Assembly: GCA_014523665.1 (NCBI GenBank)
Contig: JAATVR010000711.1
Location: 1-5,217, forward strand
Origin: Nitrososphaerales archaeon TH526
GTDB lineage: Archaea > Thermoproteota > Nitrososphaeria > Nitrososphaerales > Nitrososphaeraceae
Direction of reading: 5' to 3'
Length of the DNA: 5,217 bases
A program made the position numbers and the translations under genes. Of this stretch, positions 1 to 5,208 are shown piece by piece; the stretch's first letter is position 1, and every line of letters begins with the position of its first letter. Below the pieces are notes generated by a model, which was not told where the DNA came from, made no database searches, and saw only the letters and a program-made list of their open reading frames with translations.

Positions 1-237
1 CGCTTATCGTTAGTCAAAAATGAAGAGATAACCATGTTCCGGAAGGTCTTTTTATCTCCTAGCAGAGTTAAGGGAGACAAGGTCCTATTGGAATGGACGA
101 CCAGCACTGTTTTCTGGCCAATGACCTGGTCGTCCTACATTTAGTTTCTAAAACGAAGTGACCAAGTTCAGGAAGGTATCTTATACAAAAAAAATGGTAA
201 AGTTCAGTACGAGTTCATGACGAATGGGCGAGGTTAG
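1..237 (+). pseudogene. Possible tail of a decayed plus-strand gene
   Basis: Frame 1 is open from the window edge to a TAG at 142-144. The same frame then stays open for another 30 codons to a TAG at 235-237. Both parts read like protein: the first contains EEITMFRKVF and VKGDKVLLEW, the second FLKRSDQVQEGILYKKNGKV. One reading is the 3' part of a gene cut by the window edge and carrying an internal amber stop. I do not recognise a family. An open run of this length can arise by chance, so this is weak; it may also be unrelated spacer. Confidence 0.2.
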
Positions 238-353
238 GGACGGATACCTAGTCTTTTGCTTCAGATTAGACCAATTTCTGATCTCAGTCCCACATTTAGT
301 CTGCGACAGATCATTTCCTAAAAACACACGCATCATAATCGCTCCTGTAAAAA

Positions 354-594
354 TTACGTTGCTCTTATTATTTTTACACCACCTTCTTCCATAGATACTT
401 GGAAAACTCGCACATGCTTGACAAATCGATAGCTCTCATGGTGAACTAATTGGACCTTCTTCCTTGATTTTTTCTAGCCGATTTACCTTTGTTTGTTACT
501 AGTAGAAAGTAAAGAGGGTCCTGAGCGTGCAGGTGATTAAGAAGCTCTTCCTTTTCACTGGTGACTTACTTTCTAAATAATCTATTGTACTCAT
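354..594 (-). pseudogene. Possible frameshifted remnant of a small protein gene
   Basis: An ATG at 594 opens MSTIDYLESKSPVKRK, but that frame ends at 499-501. Protein-like sequence continues in a second frame (446-565, containing EELLNHLHAQDPLYFLLV and TNKGKSARK) and then in a third (354-473, containing HHESYRFVKHVRVFQ and MEEGGVKIIRAT, ending at a TAA). Joining the three gives a plausible protein of about 80 residues that would need at least two frameshifts. The joined product is my inference and I do not recognise the family. Against it, each segment alone is short enough to be open by chance. The start lies about 50 nt from the divergent GNAT start. Confidence 0.3.
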
Positions 595-611
595 GGAACT
601 TACAATATAGT

Positions 612-619
612 AATATATC
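612..619 (+). promoter_or_regulatory. TATA-like box for the GNAT gene
   Basis: The AT-rich octamer AATATATC is centred about 30 nt before the ATG at 646. With the archaeal TATA-to-start distance of about 25 nt, transcription would begin a few bases before the ATG, giving a very short leader. The element is nearly symmetric (602-618 is AT-rich on both strands), so it could also serve the opposite strand. Confidence 0.5.
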
Positions 620-645
620 CTGTAAGGTCTTAGAAAATAGCAATT

Positions 646-1286
646 ATGAGCAAAGATCACAGTGTTCACTTAATAATTAGAAATACTCGGGCAGACGATA
701 TTAGAAATTGCAGCAGGAATCATTTCCAATATTAGCTCGATATGACAATATTTGGCATCCGGAAGAATTGAAAAGTCACCTCAAGGTATTCCCGCTGGGC
801 CAATTTGTTGTTGCTGAAGAAGATGGAGAGGTTGTTGGCTCTGCCAGCACTCTGATACTGACCCTTATTCCAGAATATGCCGAACATACATGGAAGGGAA
901 TCACCTCAGACGGGATGTTTACTGACCATAATCCTAATGGAGATAGCCTGTATGGAGCAGATATATCGACACACCCGAAATTTAGACACGAAGGCATTGG
1001 GAGTATGCTCTATGGCGCGAGAAAGGAATTGGTTCTAAGATTGGGTCTGAGAAGAATGATCAGTGGAGGCAGATTATTTAATTTCCAGGATTACGCAGAC
1101 AAGATGTCTGCTTCTGAGTATGCTGATAAAGTGATCAATGGAGAATTACATGACCCAGTTTTATCATTTGAGCTCGACAATGGGTTTAGGTTTATTAAGA
1201 TACTTCCAAACTATCTAGATGACATACGTTCACAAAATTATGCCAGCTTCGAGTGGTTGAATCCTCAATTTCGATACTCTAGTTAG
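646..1286 (+). pseudogene. GNAT family N-acetyltransferase, frameshifted near the start
   Basis: The product would transfer an acyl group, usually from acetyl-CoA, to an amine; the substrate is unknown. The ATG at 646 begins 20 residues including HLIIRNTRADDI, a typical first GNAT strand, but this frame stops at 733-735. The rest lies in another frame, open only after a TAG at 702-704, from about 705 to the TAG at 1284-1286. It contains the acetyl-CoA loop RHEGIGS (residues 93-99 counting from the TTG at 708). It also has ISGGR, YADKMSASEYADKV, DPVLSF and LPNYLDD, which I recall from the GNAT domain found fused to carbon-nitrogen hydrolases in other microbes. Restoring one frame needs a net gain of one base (modulo three) around 703-708; the repaired protein would be about 213 residues. 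Initiation at TTG 708 would lose the first strand and helix, so I call it broken. The amidohydrolase starts 8 nt downstream. Sequencing error is the alternative. Confidence 0.8.
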
Positions 1287-1294
1287 ATACATCC

Positions 1295-2119
1295 ATGCCG
1301 ATCATAGATTGTCACGTTCATCTTAATAGATATGACAAAATAGAATCACAAGCAAAAGAATTCACGTCACTTGAGAATAGACTAGATGCACTTCTACAAT
1401 CTATGAATAATAACGATGTTGATTATTCGATAGTGATCTCATCCTACAAGGTCGATGTAAATAGGCCCTCTACGTCCCAAATCATTGATTTAGTTCACAA
1501 GAATGAAAATTTAAGAAAGAGAATCGGAATTGTAACAGGATTTACGATTGATAATCATACTGACGAAGACTTGAAACAATACATAACTTGGCTGAAAGAT
1601 CGTCTTATCATAGGCATTAAGTTGTATTGTGGATATGAACATCATTATCCTTAAGACGAAAGGTATCAGAAAGTGTATGATATTTGTATGGAATACGAAG
1701 TTCCAGTCATGATTCATACTGGAGACGCTTATTCAACTACCGCTAAGCTGAGATACGCACATCCTTTGAATATTGATGATATTGCGGTAGACAATCCTGA
1801 TTTGAGGATAGTTATGTGTCATCTGGGAAACCCTTGGATAACAGATTGCCAAGAAGTATTGTACAAGAACTCCAATGTTTATTCAGATATTTCTGGACTA
1901 GTCGTTGGGGATTTTAGATTACCTACTGCTACCCGATATGTAAGTAAGATAAATGAATTGCTAAATTATGTTGGCAAACCTCATCGTTTTTTATACGGAA
2001 GTGATTGGCCTATTTCTAATATGGGTTCCTACCTCACATTTGTTCGAAAGCTTGAACTTGATGAGGATTCCTATGATTTAATGATGTCAAGGAACACAAA
2101 ATACAATTTCAAATTGTGA
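1295..2119 (+). pseudogene. Amidohydrolase-2 family metal hydrolase with internal stop
   Basis: This is a TIM-barrel metal-dependent hydrolase of the amidohydrolase-related family (PF04909 type), which cleaves C-N bonds or decarboxylates small cyclic or carboxylated substrates; the substrate cannot be told. The 274-codon frame runs from ATG 1295 to TGA 2117-2119 and has the family's metal and active-site positions: DCHVH (H7, H9), GIKLY (K109), MIHTGD (H141), MCHLGNPW (H176) and YGSDWP (D237). It is interrupted by TAA at 1652-1654 (codon 120), between HHYP and DERYQKVYD. Sequence on both sides is in the same frame and continuous, so one base change, for example from a tyrosine TAT or TAC, explains it. 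The first fragment (119 residues) lacks H141, H176 and D237, and restart at GTG 1673 would lack HxH, so neither piece should be active. It sits 8 nt after the broken GNAT gene, probably in the same former operon. TAA is not a known recoding codon here; sequencing error remains possible. Confidence 0.85.
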
Positions 2120-2327
2120 TTCAGGAAACCACATCTATGCTCTGTACCAATCGTGATATTTGTATTATGTCATTCTGTTAGAACGAACTGATCATCCTAT
2201 CTGAGAACCTAAATAATTGGCGTTTATCAAGCTAGAAATTGGCCGCAATTAGCCGACGATTTTACTCAAATTACTGCGACGTTCAGGATAGATTTGATTT
2301 TGACTAGAAGTGTTCAACCATGAAGGC

Positions 2328-2341
2328 TCGAATAGATTCGA
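2328..2341. repeat. Perfect inverted repeat after the VOC stop codon
   Basis: TCGAATAGATTCGA has two exact 6-base arms around a 2-base centre, and begins 3 nt past the VOC gene's stop in the minus direction. A second, mutually exclusive pairing joins 2330-2334 with 2345-2349. It lies between two convergent genes, where a 3'-end RNA structure would be expected. No T-run follows, so I do not call it a terminator. The rest of 2120-2327 shows no gene. Confidence 0.4.
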
Positions 2342-2343
2342 AC

Positions 2344-2772
2344 TTATTCTGGCGCAAATCCATGATAGTATGAAATCTGAGTGTATTCATCCTTAAGTTT
2401 CATTTCTGCTATTGAAATGAGATTGCCTTCAGGGTCTTCAATAATAGCGTGTTTGCCGAATGATTCCTCAGCTGGTCTCTTGAAAAAGCTCACCCCTTTA
2501 TTCTCCAATTCCTTGCAAACACTGTCTAAATCGCTTACATTAAATCCTATGAGGGTATTACGACCGTCGTCTAAAGCCTGTTTGATATTTGAAGGTTTTT
2601 TCTTGTCTCTTTTAGGGTATAGTGCAAGAACTGTAGATCCTTCCTTTGTAGATAATTCTATCCAATCTTCAGATTCTTGTTTGACTTCCAACTCAAGGAC
2701 ATCTCTATAGAAGCTTATTAGTTTGGGAGCGTCTGCAACTAAAAGGATAATTGCGCTGATTTTTCTAAACAT
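2344..2772 (-). CDS. VOC (glyoxalase/bleomycin-resistance fold) family protein
   Basis: This is a single-domain 142-residue protein of the vicinal oxygen chelate superfamily, which includes glyoxalase I, ring-cleavage dioxygenases and drug-binding resistance proteins. Two beta-alpha-beta-beta-beta halves are visible: residues 5-52 with FYRDVLELEV (21-30), and residues 73-124 with GFNVSDLDSVCKELENKGV followed by HAIIEDPEGNLISIAE. The last glutamate (E123) fits the final metal ligand of the fold. By eye, the usual His/Gln at the start of each half (around residues 7 and 73) and the Glu near residue 52 are not there (Ala, Thr, Tyr). A role in binding a ligand rather than metal catalysis is therefore possible. 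The length is normal for a one-domain member. The ATG at 2772 is preceded by a TATA-like box, so it is probably transcribed alone. The substrate is unknown. Confidence 0.85.
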   Translation of the reverse strand: MFRKISAIILLVADAPKLISFYRDVLELEVKQESEDWIELSTKEGSTVLALYPKRDKKKPSNIKQALDDGRNTLIGFNVSDLDSVCKELENKGVSFFKRPAEESFGKHAIIEDPEGNLISIAEMKLKDEYTQISYYHGFAPE

Positions 2773-2800
2773 CTTGGCACAAGGGTGTAACGTTTACGAG

Positions 2801-2816
2801 CCTTAAAAGTATTTAT
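2801..2816 (-). promoter_or_regulatory. TATA-like box region for the VOC gene
   Basis: On the minus strand this reads ATAAATACTTTTAAGG, with the two AT-rich cores (CTTTTAAGG and ATAAAT) centred about 33 and 41 nt before the ATG at 2772. The nearer core predicts a leader of only a few bases. The 148-nt gap to the metallophosphoesterase gene supports a separate promoter. Confidence 0.45.
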
Positions 2817-2920
2817 CTGAAAAATGAACAGCTCTCTTATAATAATCAGATATTATGATATTTTACCGATGTCCAATGGGAATCTGAATTTCTAAATGCG
2901 ATCGGTCACTAAATTTTGGT

Positions 2921-3721
2921 TTACTTAAATAGAGCTTTCATCCGTTGTTCTGGCTTGTATTTCTTGACAATGTCGGACAAGGGTATCCTTGCTTTTTCTC
3001 CAACTATCTTTAGCTCGAGTTTTATTTCGCCGTTTTTATCAATATCAATGATATTATATGTATCTTCGAAGATCCCTCTATACCTCCATGAACATGCTGT
3101 TCCTGCGTATGCTATCTGTAATCTTCCTAAATTCCACATCCATGGCCTATGCTTGTGCCCGCATATAACTAGGTCAACACCAGATTCTAAACATGCTCTT
3201 AGCATATCACCTGCATCCAATACACCTACCAAATTAGTGTACCCAGTATCAGGTATTGCAACGAGATGATGATGCATTGCTACTATTTTCACTCTTTTTC
3301 TTCCTCGGGTCTCTTCTGAATAGTTGCTCATTGTCTTCTCCATCCACAGTATTTGCCGATGTCCTACTTCACCCTCATCTCTATCTGGTCGAGCAGTTCC
3401 AATAGTAAAAATAACGATATTACCATCGTCCAATTCCCAGACATGTTTTGAAGTAGAAGGAAAGAATTTTTTGAACAGCAAATATCCGGTGTGCCTATAG
3501 TCATGATTTCCGGGCAATATGATGATATTTGGACAATCGAATCTTTGGATTTCCTTTTGTGCCTTTTCGTACTGATAAATTATCCCTTCGTCAACTAAAT
3601 CACCAGACATAATTATTGCGTCCGGCTTTAACTCATTATTAATTTCATTGACAATGTCATCAAATGCATTCTGCTTAAAAAGACCACCTATATGAAGATC
3701 TGAAACCTGAACAATCTGCAT
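2921..3721 (-). CDS. Calcineurin-like metallophosphoesterase
   Basis: This is a 266-residue two-metal phosphoesterase of the calcineurin-like superfamily, the group that includes cyclic-nucleotide phosphodiesterases such as CpdA. It would hydrolyse a phosphomono- or phosphodiester in the cytoplasm; the real substrate is not known. All the signature blocks are present in order: SDLHIG (D8, H10), SGDLVDEG (D41), LPGNHDYR (N72, H73), AMHHHL (one of H150-H152) and CGHKHRPW (H189, H191). After the last motif a beta-rich tail of about 70 residues runs to YKPEQRMKALFK. No signal peptide or membrane segment is seen, and the length is normal for the family. The ATG at 3721 gives MQIVQVSDLH, in which the first strand starts at once, as is usual. 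A TATA-like box about 30 nt upstream supports this start. The VOC gene 148 nt downstream appears to have its own promoter. Confidence 0.93.
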   Translation of the reverse strand: MQIVQVSDLHIGGLFKQNAFDDIVNEINNELKPDAIIMSGDLVDEGIIYQYEKAQKEIQRFDCPNIIILPGNHDYRHTGYLLFKKFFPSTSKHVWELDDGNIVIFTIGTARPDRDEGEVGHRQILWMEKTMSNYSEETRGRKRVKIVAMHHHLVAIPDTGYTNLVGVLDAGDMLRACLESGVDLVICGHKHRPWMWNLGRLQIAYAGTACSWRYRGIFEDTYNIIDIDKNGEIKLELKIVGEKARIPLSDIVKKYKPEQRMKALFK

Positions 3722-3746
3722 TACGTTCTATGGTTTCTTGAAGGGG

Positions 3747-3755
3747 ATTATTATA
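3747..3755 (-). promoter_or_regulatory. TATA-like box for the metallophosphoesterase gene
   Basis: The minus strand reads TATAATAAT, centred 30 nt before the ATG at 3721. This predicts transcription starting within a few bases of the ATG, so the message would have almost no leader. No Shine-Dalgarno sequence is seen. Confidence 0.55.
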
Positions 3756-3804
3756 CTAGACTAACTTTACAATTACAAATACACTAAACAGCGCAGGAGC
3801 CCCT

Positions 3805-4320
3805 TTAACGACTATGGGTACCAAAGATCTTTATGTTTTCATCAATAAACGGGAGGATTTTTGTTTCAATGGCTTGTTGTACCTCATAATCGACATCAAA
3901 TGACAGCAACAGATAAAACTTTATTATGTTGTGTTTGCTTTCGCTGTCATCTTTAATAGCAACTTTTTTTTGCTTCTGGTTCTTGTCGTCGTCCTCAATG
4001 TAAATTATTGGAACCGTTGCCCGAATGACATTCTGGTACTTACCAATGGAATATTCCTGTCTGCCTAATTTCGATTCAAAATCCTCGCGTGTGGCAGAAC
4101 GCAAAACTGACTGAAGAACATAATGAGAGGTCTCCTCTCGTGTTAACAAAGGAACAAGATTATGTCTATAAGAGCTGGCAATCAGTGTCCCTAAGTGGTT
4201 CGCAATCCCAACAAAGCGTATTTTATTGGCAATTCGAAGGACCCTATCACACAAAATGTTTAGATCCTCTTTAGTAGTAGAGGGTGTTGATGGTGATGAT
4301 GACAGACTTTCTCCAGCCAT
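3805..4320 (-). CDS. Conserved thaumarchaeal protein, DUF6659-like
   Basis: This is a 171-residue cytoplasmic protein of unknown function. The core (NKIRFVGIANHLGTLIASSY at 32-51, then LVPLLTREE at 55-63) matches my memory of a small family common in ammonia-oxidising archaea and labelled DUF6659; I could not check this. The order of predicted elements is helix (18-33), two strands (34-50), a long helix (60-75), a strand (95-108), a strand (133-143) and a final helix (146-162). This resembles a roadblock/longin or sensor-type alpha-beta layout, but that is inference. A Ser/Thr/Pro-rich tail (residues 3-16) precedes the core. A very charged segment (109-130, with DDDKNQKQKK) sits between the last two strands and is probably a surface loop. 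The ATG at 4320 is supported by a TATA-like box centred about 23 nt upstream. The metallophosphoesterase gene lies 83 nt downstream with its own promoter, so co-transcription is uncertain. Confidence 0.7.
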   Translation of the reverse strand: MAGESLSSSPSTPSTTKEDLNILCDRVLRIANKIRFVGIANHLGTLIASSYRHNLVPLLTREETSHYVLQSVLRSATREDFESKLGRQEYSIGKYQNVIRATVPIIYIEDDDKNQKQKKVAIKDDSESKHNIIKFYLLLSFDVDYEVQQAIETKILPFIDENIKIFGTHSR

Positions 4321-4336
4321 TTCTCGATTATACTAC

Positions 4337-4348
4337 GATAAGATAAAT
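4337..4348 (-). promoter_or_regulatory. TATA-like box for the DUF6659-like gene
   Basis: The minus strand reads ATTTATCTTATC, spanning 17 to 28 nt before the ATG at 4320, which fits a leaderless transcript. It directly abuts an 8-base palindrome, GGCATGCC (4349-4356), which occupies the place where the TFB recognition element or a regulator site would lie. Confidence 0.5.
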
Positions 4349-4356
4349 GGCATGCC
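4349..4356. promoter_or_regulatory. GGCATGCC palindrome abutting the TATA box
   Basis: This is a perfect 8-base palindrome directly upstream of the TATA-like box of the DUF6659-like gene. A protein bound here would be expected to affect assembly of the archaeal pre-initiation complex. It is short enough to occur by chance, so the regulatory role is only a suggestion. Confidence 0.25.
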
Positions 4357-4581
4357 TTATTATTGATTTGCGATTCAAAGGGACGAGATACCATATGTCC
4401 CTAGCTACGGTTCCTAAAGTTGACCAGATATAGCGTGTCAGATCTGATGATAACCACGGTAGTTCCACTAGCTTGTTTAACTCGGCAAGAATTACAAACG
4501 GTGTGTTGATCAATTCAAAATAATTTAAAATAGTACATGTTAAGGCCGTACTTAAGAATTGTGAATATAGAAGCTAGTCTT

Positions 4582-4605
4582 AAAAAGATGAAATCATGCT
4601 TTCAT
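4582..4605 (-). terminator. Hairpin plus T-run at the end of the 113-residue protein gene
   Basis: On the minus strand ATGAAA and TTTCAT (4600-4605 and 4588-4593) can pair around a 6-base loop. C and TTTTT (4582-4587) follow at once. The left arm and loop contain the gene's last codons and its TGA. Archaeal termination relies mainly on T-runs, so the T5 stretch may matter more than the stem. Confidence 0.4.
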
Positions 4606-4935
4606 TATTCTCCGTTTGTATGCGTCTATTATTTTGTCTAGCGCTGTATCCTCTTCCTTAACAGCAGCTATAAATTCTTCTCTATAACCATAACTCTCAA
4701 TCATTTTTTGAGTCTCCAAGTAATTTCTATTGTGATTGGTTTCCAATTCTATCACTTTATGATTAAGTGAACTGTCTATTGCACACCTGACTAGTATCTT
4801 TTGGATTAGCAATCTGTTGTAACGACTAGTTGCGAAGAATCTACGGAACACATTCATCCTCTCCTCTTTACTCATCTTACCAAACGCCCTTTCAGTAGGA
4901 AAAGTAAATACTAGCAGTGCTTCATCATCATTCAT
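4594..4935 (-). CDS. Hypothetical protein, 113 residues
   Basis: I do not recognise this protein. It is soluble, charged and mostly helical by eye, with no signal peptide or membrane segment. The N-terminus (DDEALLVFTFPTERAFGK) could form a short strand. Then come an acidic-basic helix (MSKEERMNVFRRFFATSRYN), a second helix (LLIQKILVRCAIDSSLNHKV) and helices up to a basic end (YKRRIMKA). I chose the ATG at 4935. A TTG directly before it (4938) would add one residue, and an in-frame TAA two codons before that TTG blocks further extension. The previous gene stops 26 nt upstream and no clear TATA box lies in that gap, so the two genes probably share one transcript. A hairpin and T-run overlap the stop codon. 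The 273 nt that follow before the DUF6659-like gene hold no supported gene. Confidence 0.6.
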   Translation of the reverse strand: MNDDEALLVFTFPTERAFGKMSKEERMNVFRRFFATSRYNRLLIQKILVRCAIDSSLNHKVIELETNHNRNYLETQKMIESYGYREEFIAAVKEEDTALDKIIDAYKRRIMKA

Positions 4936-4964
4936 CAAATCTTAGTTTCATGGTCTATTCATTC

Positions 4965-5180
4965 TTAAGACTTTTTGCAATAAAAGTGGACAAGGGGTTC
5001 AATATTAGAGCACATTATTATGGCGATAATTAGTTTCGATATTGGTAATCCCATTTTGACATCGACACAAGATTGCGGGGTGGTGATATGCAGCTTTTTC
5101 TTAAGGGCCTTTGGTTCCAAAGAGCGATAGTCTGACCAAACCATGAAGACGAAGTCATGCTCGTAGATATCTCTGGGCAT
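4965..5180 (-). CDS. Small hypothetical protein, 71 residues
   Basis: I do not recognise this small protein. The first half is polar and aromatic (IYEHDFVFMVWSDYRS, then a basic EPKALKKKLHI). Residues 45-57 (LPISKLIIAIIMC) are hydrophobic but short for a certain membrane helix. It ends HFYCKKS. Four residues from the end are CKK, and there are three cysteines in all with no zinc-finger spacing. The ATG at 5180 is supported by an in-frame TAA four codons upstream and by a TATA-like box centred 25 nt upstream, which fits a leaderless start. It is probably the first gene of a two-gene unit with the 113-residue protein 26 nt downstream. It could also be a truncated relic of a larger gene, since the sequence reads like a fragment of a folded domain; no continuation was found in the other frames. 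Confidence 0.5.
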   Translation of the reverse strand: MPRDIYEHDFVFMVWSDYRSLEPKALKKKLHITTPQSCVDVKMGLPISKLIIAIIMCSNIEPLVHFYCKKS

Positions 5181-5201
5181 AATAATTTTTTAAATCAATA
5201 G

Positions 5202-5208
5202 ATATATT
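5202..5208 (-). promoter_or_regulatory. TATA-like box for the 71-residue protein gene
   Basis: The minus strand reads AATATAT, centred 25 nt before the ATG at 5180, the expected spacing for a leaderless archaeal transcript. A second AT-rich run (TTTAAAAAA) lies only about 6-14 nt before the ATG and is too close to be the box. Confidence 0.5.

Larger units (their letters stand above)
1..645. other. Gene-poor, apparently eroded region
   Basis: No intact gene of useful length is visible on either strand here. The stretch contains short, protein-like segments (about 30-50 codons) that switch frame or meet stops. The two best are listed separately: plus strand 1-237 and minus strand 354-594. It also holds an imperfect direct repeat (31-50 and 161-180, 16 of 20 bases equal) and the promoter of the GNAT gene near its right end. 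I see no tRNA, rRNA, CRISPR array or insertion-sequence ends. The best reading is decayed coding DNA next to the two broken genes on the right; ordinary noncoding spacer is the alternative. Confidence 0.5.

Noticed and set aside
776..997. Minus-strand open frame under the GNAT gene
   Set aside because: It is antisense to well-recognised GNAT coding sequence and has no protein-like features of its own.
1652..1654. Stop-codon recoding (selenocysteine or pyrrolysine) in the amidohydrolase
   Set aside because: The codon is TAA, not TGA or TAG, and the family has no catalytic residue at this position, so a nonsense mutation or sequencing error is simpler.
1511..1717. Minus-strand open frame under the amidohydrolase
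   Set aside because: It is the antisense shadow of a clear amidohydrolase frame, and it spans the nonsense codon only by chance.
2215..2253. Three AATTGGC/AATTAGC units in the convergent gap
   Set aside because: They are only 7 bases long with uneven spacing (22 and 10), so not distinguishable from chance in AT-rich DNA.
2321..2350. GTTCGAATC on the minus strand, resembling a tRNA T-arm
   Set aside because: The five-base stems required around a 7-base T-loop do not pair, and no acceptor, D-arm or anticodon arm can be drawn upstream, which is VOC coding sequence. The pattern is explained by the TCGAAT/ATTCGA palindrome.
2381..2710. Plus-strand open frame across the VOC gene
   Set aside because: It is antisense to a complete VOC protein; its Ser/Leu-rich composition is typical of a shadow frame.
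2865..2906. Inverted repeat ACCGAT...ATCGGT between the VOC and metallophosphoesterase genes
   Set aside because: The arms are six bases and separated by 30 bases, too weak for a supported structure or operator.
2916..3269. Plus-strand open frame across the metallophosphoesterase
   Set aside because: It is antisense to a gene carrying every catalytic motif of its family.
4089..4274. Plus-strand open frame across the DUF6659-like gene
   Set aside because: It is antisense to the better-supported minus-strand gene and has no promoter or recognisable domain.
4328..4513. Minus-strand frame of 61 codons upstream of the DUF6659-like gene
   Set aside because: It starts with TTG, has no box at the right distance (the AT-rich TTTTAAATTA is only about 9-18 nt away), overlaps the TATA box and palindrome of the next gene, and resembles no family I know. 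It could still be a tiny gene or a relic.
4991..5010. GGGGTTCAATATTAG as a possible tRNA T-arm
   Set aside because: The base after the loop breaks the TTCAATCC pattern, no cloverleaf forms, and the site lies inside the 71-residue protein gene.
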